Positions 12,942 through 16,764 of a DNA stretch of 16,764 nt are shown here, piece after piece. The translations under genes and the position numbers were made by a program. Each line of letters starts with the position of its first letter. Position 1 is the first letter of the stretch. A model generated the notes under the pieces. That model did no database searches. It saw only the letters and a list, made by a program, of their open reading frames with translations, and was not told the DNA's origin. This stretch comes from Gammaproteobacteria bacterium. Its GTDB lineage: Bacteria; Pseudomonadota; Gammaproteobacteria; HK1. The stretch covers positions 1 to 16,764 of the forward strand of contig JAGRHX010000045.1 of NCBI GenBank assembly GCA_020444775.1, read 5' to 3'.

Positions 12942-15881
12942 TCACTGACCGAACAACTGCTTCAGTGCGCCACCAGCGCCGCCGTCCTTGGACTTGTCAC
13001 CGCCGAGCAGCTTCTCCAGCGCGCCCGCCGCGCCGCCGCTGGACTTCTCACCGCCGCTGGACTTCTCACCAGTGCCGGCCCCGTTGTTGCCACCGCCCAG
13101 CACCTTGTCCAGCACCCCGCCGACCCCGTCACCGTCCTTGCCGCCGCCCAGCACCTTGTCCAGCACTTCGCCGGCCTTGCCGCCCACCTTGCCCTTGAGC
13201 TTCTCGTTGACCAGATCCTTGGCTTTGGAACGCGCCAGCGCTGTCGCCAGAGCCTCGAAGTCCAGACCATAGCTGGGATTACTGAATGTGCCGGTGATCC
13301 GCATCGGAATGGGCACGCCGGTGAGCTCGGGCAGCTCTTCACCGCCCTGGCCCTTCAGCGTACCGACGATGGTCGTCGTGGCACGGTAATCGATCGTGCT
13401 GTCCACCAGATTCGCGGTGCCTTCACCATTGACCCGCAACAAGGGTGACTTGGCCAGCAGGTCCTTGTTGGTGCCTACCCCGTTCTGGAAATTCATGCTG
13501 CCGCTCAGCTCGGCGAAATCGGTCTGCTGCGGCTCGGTGCTCGGCGCCAGCGCCTGCCCGCTCAAACGAGCCCTGGCCTCGCGGATGCTGCGTCCGATGT
13601 TGATCCCCTTGATGGCGCCATTGCGGAACGTGAAACGGGCATCACCAGTGAGGGTGCGTTTGATGGCCTCCGGGTCACGTCCGGTCGCGCTCAGCTTCGC
13701 GGCCAGGTCGCCGGTGCCGCTGAGCTGGCTCTGTCCCTGCAGATCCGTCAGCAACGGGTCGATCTGGATACCATTGACCTTCTCGTTCAAGGAGATGCTC
13801 GGCTGATCGTTGCGCGCATCGATCGTGACATCGCCGCTGTAGTTGCCCTGATACAGCTGCGCGGCCAGCGGACTGAGTCGGATCAACCCGTCCTTGGCCT
13901 TGATCACCGCCGACACCTGGCGGGTCTTCAGATTGGTGATCTTCAGCGCTCCGATCTTCACCCGCCCATCGATGTCCAGTGCCCGAAGCTGCTCCACTGG
14001 CAGCTGAGCGGCCTTGCCGGCGGCAACGCCCGGCGTCCCTGCGGGCCTGGAGCCACCCTGACCGGCAGACGCCGAGCCACTGGCCGCGACCGGCTGCGCA
14101 CCGGCGGCCGGCGGCAGATAGCGATCTGCGTCCAGCTGGTCCAGATCCAGATTGAAGCGCAGGGCCCGACGCTGGATGCTGGCCAGACCCAGCTCGCCGC
14201 TGATCCGGGTCTGATCCAACGTTGCGTTCAGCGGCTTCAGATTGATGGCGCTGAGCGAGCCGCTCAGTCCGGTGCTCAGGGCGACACGGGTCAAGGCCTG
14301 CGGGTCGGCCGTCGCGGGCACCGGCTGACCGAGCTGCGCGAGCAGGGTTCGCGGATTGAACTCCGCCACGTCCAGCTTGCCCGACAGCTTGCCGTCCTTC
14401 GTGCTCACAGCGCCGGTCGCGCTCAGCCCCAACGCGTCCAGCTTCATGTCCGAGACCTGCACCGACTGGCTGGCACCGTTCAATGCCAGATTGCCGCTGA
14501 GCCGGGCCTGGGCCTTGCCGTCAGGCAGCTTCGGCCCGGTCAAGTCGGCATGCAGATCCAGACCCTTGACGCTGATGGCCTGCTTGCTGCCGTTCGCCGA
14601 GAGGTCGCCGGCCATGCTGGCCTTCACGGTCTGGAACGGCGCGCTGTCGGTGCCGGTGCCATCCAGAGCGAGCGCCATGCCGGCCATGGAGACTGACTGC
14701 GACGCACCGTCCGCGGACAGATCGCCACGCAGGTCGGCCGTGAAGCGGGACAGCGGCAGGGATCCGCGCCCGCTACCCTTGGCGACCAGCTGCAGGCCGC
14801 CCACGCTCAGCTTCTGCTGCTGACCGTCAGCGCTGACATCGCCGCTCAGGTTCAAATCGAAATCGCCCAGCGGCAAGGCGCCGCTGCCGGTGCCATTGGC
14901 GGTCACCCGCAGACCAGCCAGATTGATCTGCTGGCTGCGACCATCCGCCGACAGATCGCCCTTGACCGTCAGCGCCAGCGCCTTGACCGGTAGTCCACCG
15001 GCGCCGCTCGCCTTCGCCTCGAGCGACAGGCCGGCGACCTTCAAGCTCTGTTCGATGCCGTTGACCACGACATCACCGAGCAGCTTCGCCTCCAGGGCCT
15101 CGACGGGCAGACCCGCGCCACCTTTGAGGTCCACAGACAGGCTCATGCCCGAAAGACTCGCCGACTGGCTCCGCGGATCCGGATCGACGGTCGCCTTTGC
15201 CTCGACCCGCCCCTGCAGCTTCGGCTGGTCACTGTCCATATCGAAGCCGAACTGGACATCCACCGGCTCGCCCTCGGCCAGCGCCCCGGTCGACAGATCC
15301 AGCTTGTTCAACCTCACCGCCTGCCCGCTGACGGCGTCCTTGTAGGCGATGGTCGCGTCGCGCACGTCCAGCCCACCGATCGCCAGGGCCGCGATTGCCG
15401 GCGGCTGATCCGCCGCGGGCTGCGCGCCACCACCGTCAGCCGGTGGGCTGCCCTGCGACTGGTCGGCCGAGCCGGCACCGCCAGTCAGATCCGCCCAGTT
15501 GTTACGGCCGTCGGACAGACGCTCGAGATTCAGCTTCAAACCGTGGACGACCACGGTGTCCATCTCGACCTTGCGTTCGAGCAATGGCATCAGCTTGACC
15601 CGCACCTCGAGATTCTCGGTGCGCGCGAACAGCGGCTCGCTGAATCCCTCGGGATTGCTCAGCGCCGCGCCGCCGACCTTCACGCCCAACCACGGAAACA
15701 CGGTCAGATCGACATCGCCCTCGACGCTCAGGTCACGCCCGGTCTGGGCCTTCACCCGCGACGCCACCAGCGAGACGTAATCCTTGGGATCGACCACCCG
15801 GGGCACGATCACCGCCGCGGCACCGATCAGCACCACGAGCACGATGATCACGATCATCAGATACTTGAACAGCTTCTTCAC
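12942..15881 (-). CDS. AsmA family protein with 39-residue internal repeats
   Basis: The product is 979 residues, much longer than E. coli AsmA (617). It starts MKKLFKYLMIVIIVLVVLIGAAAV, a single N-terminal inner-membrane anchor, then AsmA-type sequence (PKDYVSLVASRVKAQTGRDLSVEGDVDLTVFPWLGVKVG at about 32-70), so the bulk is periplasmic. Residues about 230-500 are seven tandem beta-type repeats. Then comes the AsmA C-terminal region (GDLAAKLSATGRDPEAIKRTLTGDARFTFRNGAIKGINI), and last a glycine-rich tail with LDKVLGGG repeats. AsmA-like proteins (AsmA, TamB, YhdP) are established or predicted repeating-beta-groove proteins that move phospholipids between inner and outer membrane, which is the likely role. 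The GTG at 15881 is chosen because GGAGGAG lies 7 nt upstream; the in-frame ATG at 15935 would add 18 residues of basic sequence before the anchor. It is divergent from the DUF1223 gene. Confidence 0.93.
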   Translation of the reverse strand: MKKLFKYLMIVIIVLVVLIGAAAVIVPRVVDPKDYVSLVASRVKAQTGRDLSVEGDVDLTVFPWLGVKVGGAALSNPEGFSEPLFARTENLEVRVKLMPLLERKVEMDTVVVHGLKLNLERLSDGRNNWADLTGGAGSADQSQGSPPADGGGAQPAADQPPAIAALAIGGLDVRDATIAYKDAVSGQAVRLNKLDLSTGALAEGEPVDVQFGFDMDSDQPKLQGRVEAKATVDPDPRSQSASLSGMSLSVDLKGGAGLPVEALEAKLLGDVVVNGIEQSLKVAGLSLEAKASGAGGLPVKALALTVKGDLSADGRSQQINLAGLRVTANGTGSGALPLGDFDLNLSGDVSADGQQQKLSVGGLQLVAKGSGRGSLPLSRFTADLRGDLSADGASQSVSMAGMALALDGTGTDSAPFQTVKASMAGDLSANGSKQAISVKGLDLHADLTGPKLPDGKAQARLSGNLALNGASQSVQVSDMKLDALGLSATGAVSTKDGKLSGKLDVAEFNPRTLLAQLGQPVPATADPQALTRVALSTGLSGSLSAINLKPLNATLDQTRISGELGLASIQRRALRFNLDLDQLDADRYLPPAAGAQPVAASGSASAGQGGSRPAGTPGVAAGKAAQLPVEQLRALDIDGRVKIGALKITNLKTRQVSAVIKAKDGLIRLSPLAAQLYQGNYSGDVTIDARNDQPSISLNEKVNGIQIDPLLTDLQGQSQLSGTGDLAAKLSATGRDPEAIKRTLTGDARFTFRNGAIKGINIGRSIREARARLSGQALAPSTEPQQTDFAELSGSMNFQNGVGTNKDLLAKSPLLRVNGEGTANLVDSTIDYRATTTIVGTLKGQGGEELPELTGVPIPMRITGTFSNPSYGLDFEALATALARSKAKDLVNEKLKGKVGGKAGEVLDKVLGGGKDGDGVGGVLDKVLGGGNNGAGTGEKSSGGEKSSGGAAGALEKLLGGDKSKDGGAGGALKQLFGQ
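13033..13166 (-). repeat. Short duplications in the glycine-rich C-terminal tail of the AsmA-family gene
   Basis: An 18-bp unit encoding GEKSSG-type sequence is tandemly duplicated at 13033-13050 and 13051-13068. A 23-bp identical segment encoding VLDKVLGGG is present at 13093-13115 and 13144-13166, 51 bp apart. All intervals are multiples of three, so the frame is kept. The tail also ends in related LEKLLGGDK and LKQLFGQ motifs. Confidence 0.75.
14379..15194 (-). repeat. Seven tandem 117-bp (39-residue) repeats within the AsmA-family gene
   Basis: The consensus GDLSADGxxQ, then GLxLxAxGTG, then LPLxxFxxxLx recurs with its GD (or GN) codons starting on the minus strand at 15077, 14960, 14843, 14726, 14609 and 14495. 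Intervals are exactly 117 bp, except the fifth at 114 bp. A more divergent unit (PDPRSQSASLSGMSL) precedes them from about 15194. The alternating pattern fits beta strands. The repeats are conserved in protein more than in DNA, so they are older than those in the LysM lipoprotein gene. Confidence 0.85.
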
Positions 15882-16255
15882 CTGGCAACTCCTCCGATGT
15901 CGCGACGGCCGGTGACTTCTGGTGGCCGTCGGCACGGCACGCAGTCACGGTCGGGCAACGAAACCAACCGTATGTAGGTCGAATGATACAGGCCTTTGCG
16001 TCCCAGCCGCCCGCGGGAACGCAATGCTGGCCGGTTGCCGTCACGCTCGACCCACGCCGGGGCGGAACGGCCCGCGTCATGCGTGGTCGAAACCTGTATC
16101 GACACCGAGCGCTCGCGCCGTCCAGCACCGTTCTGCTCGAGCAGCGGTCTGGCCGCGTGGCTCGGACCATTGCAACCCGTGTCCGCCCGAGGTACGGGTC
16201 GACACCGCCCCCTTTCCACCTTCGCCGCAGGTGCGGACCAACTGAGATATCCAGC
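15882..16255. other. Divergent intergenic region between AsmA-family and DUF1223 genes
   Basis: These 374 bp hold no supported gene. At the AsmA end is its strong ribosome binding site (15889-15895). An 8-bp inverted repeat GATACAGG (15985-15992) / CCTGTATC (16093-16100), each arm preceded within a few bases by GTCGAA, spans 100 bp. No convincing promoter pair is visible for either gene, although TATCAT at 15982-15987 on the minus strand is -10-like. Confidence 0.5.
15889..15895 (-). promoter_or_regulatory. Strong ribosome binding site for the GTG-started AsmA-family gene
   Basis: The minus strand reads GGAGGAG here, 7 nt before GTG at 15881. It decides the start against the in-frame ATG at 15935, which lies upstream of this site. 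Confidence 0.8.
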
Positions 16256-16764
16256 ATGAAGCGCATCCCCCACAGCCGGTATCAGCCGTGCATTCCCACC
16301 TTGCGAAGGCCCGGCGTCTCGACCATGTACAAGGGCCCCGGCGTGCCGTTCATGCTCTGGCTCACGGCGTTGCTGATCCTGCCCGGCGCGGGGAGCGGAA
16401 CGCAGGTCAGCCAGGACCGGCCGGGATCCGCTCAACCCCAATCCATACACGTCAACAGCGGACCGCGGCAGGTCGCCCTGCTGGAGCTGTTCACATCCGA
16501 GGGCTGCAGCAGCTGCCCGCCAGCCGATCGCTGGCTGTCTGGGCTTATCGATGATCCGCGCCTGTGGCGCGAGCTGGTGCCGGTCGCCTTCCACGTCGAC
16601 TACTGGGACTATCTGGGCTGGCCGGATCGCTTCGCGAGCCGCGAATTCTCCCGGCGGCAGCGCGACCACGCCCGCTCCGGCGGCCTGTCCCAGGTCTATA
16701 CACCGGGTGTGGTGCTGAACGGAGCCGAGTGGCGGGGCTGGCATCGCGGACGACCGCTACCCAC
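16256..16764 (+). CDS. DUF1223 family thioredoxin-like protein, 3'-truncated by window edge
   Basis: 169 residues are present with no stop. Family hallmarks are LLELFTSEGCSSCPPAD (75-91), with a CxxC pair C84/C87, then VAFHVDYWDYLGW (110-122) and VYTPGVVLNG (147-156). DUF1223 proteins have a thioredoxin-like fold and are usually secreted to the periplasm; the reaction is not established. The hydrophobic stretch PFMLWLTALLILPGAG (31-46) looks like a signal-peptide core. The ATG at 16256 gives an unusually long N-region of about 30 residues. Met24 (16325) or Met33 (16352) would give a more normal signal peptide, but neither has a better ribosome binding site (GAGAT about 10 nt before 16256). 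The C-terminal half is outside the window. Confidence 0.88.
   Translation, partial: MKRIPHSRYQPCIPTLRRPGVSTMYKGPGVPFMLWLTALLILPGAGSGTQVSQDRPGSAQPQSIHVNSGPRQVALLELFTSEGCSSCPPADRWLSGLIDDPRLWRELVPVAFHVDYWDYLGWPDRFASREFSRRQRDHARSGGLSQVYTPGVVLNGAEWRGWHRGRPLP

Overview
The window is GC-rich chromosomal DNA, probably from a Gram-negative proteobacterium and most likely a gammaproteobacterium. The evidence is an outer-membrane lipoprotein with a LysM domain, a large AsmA-family protein, a short YdcH-type DUF465 protein, a DUF1223 protein and an M17 aminopeptidase. The genus cannot be named from the sequence. I see no rRNA, tRNA, CRISPR array, insertion sequence or prophage gene.

Layout from left to right. 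(1) 1-585, minus: 3'-truncated histidine phosphatase. (2) 586-1703: about 1.1 kb without a convincing gene but rich in inverted repeats. (3) 1704-5942, plus: a 1412-residue lipoprotein with a very long predicted coiled coil and a C-terminal LysM domain. (4) 6116-7358, minus: a Gfo/Idh/MocA oxidoreductase and, upstream of it, a 68-residue DUF465 protein, probably one operon. (5) 7359-7907: divergent intergenic region with two 15-bp tandem duplications. (6) 7908-9287, plus: M17 leucyl aminopeptidase family enzyme. (7) 9321-9907, minus: a 137-residue protein of unknown function, preceded by a possible 58-residue ORF joined to it by an ATGA overlap. (8) 10317-12773, plus: a protein with two cyclic-nucleotide-binding-like domains, a rhodanese-like domain lacking its cysteine, a disordered linker and a C-terminal coiled coil, behind a recognisable promoter. 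(9) 12827-12883: three copies of a 19-bp repeat. (10) 12942-15881, minus: a 979-residue AsmA-family protein with seven 39-residue internal repeats. (11) 16256-end, plus: 5' part of a DUF1223 protein.

Three pairs of genes converge, around 5943-6115, 9288-9320 and 12774-12941. The first and third of these gaps hold a strong GC-rich hairpin without a T-tract. The genes do not form one obvious pathway. The shared theme is the envelope: an outer-membrane lipoprotein with a peptidoglycan-binding domain, an AsmA-type protein anchored in the inner membrane, and a probably exported DUF1223 protein. The best candidates for undescribed biology are the giant coiled-coil LysM lipoprotein, with its exact 147-bp internal repeats and hairpin-rich upstream region, and the cNMP-binding/pseudo-rhodanese/coiled-coil protein.
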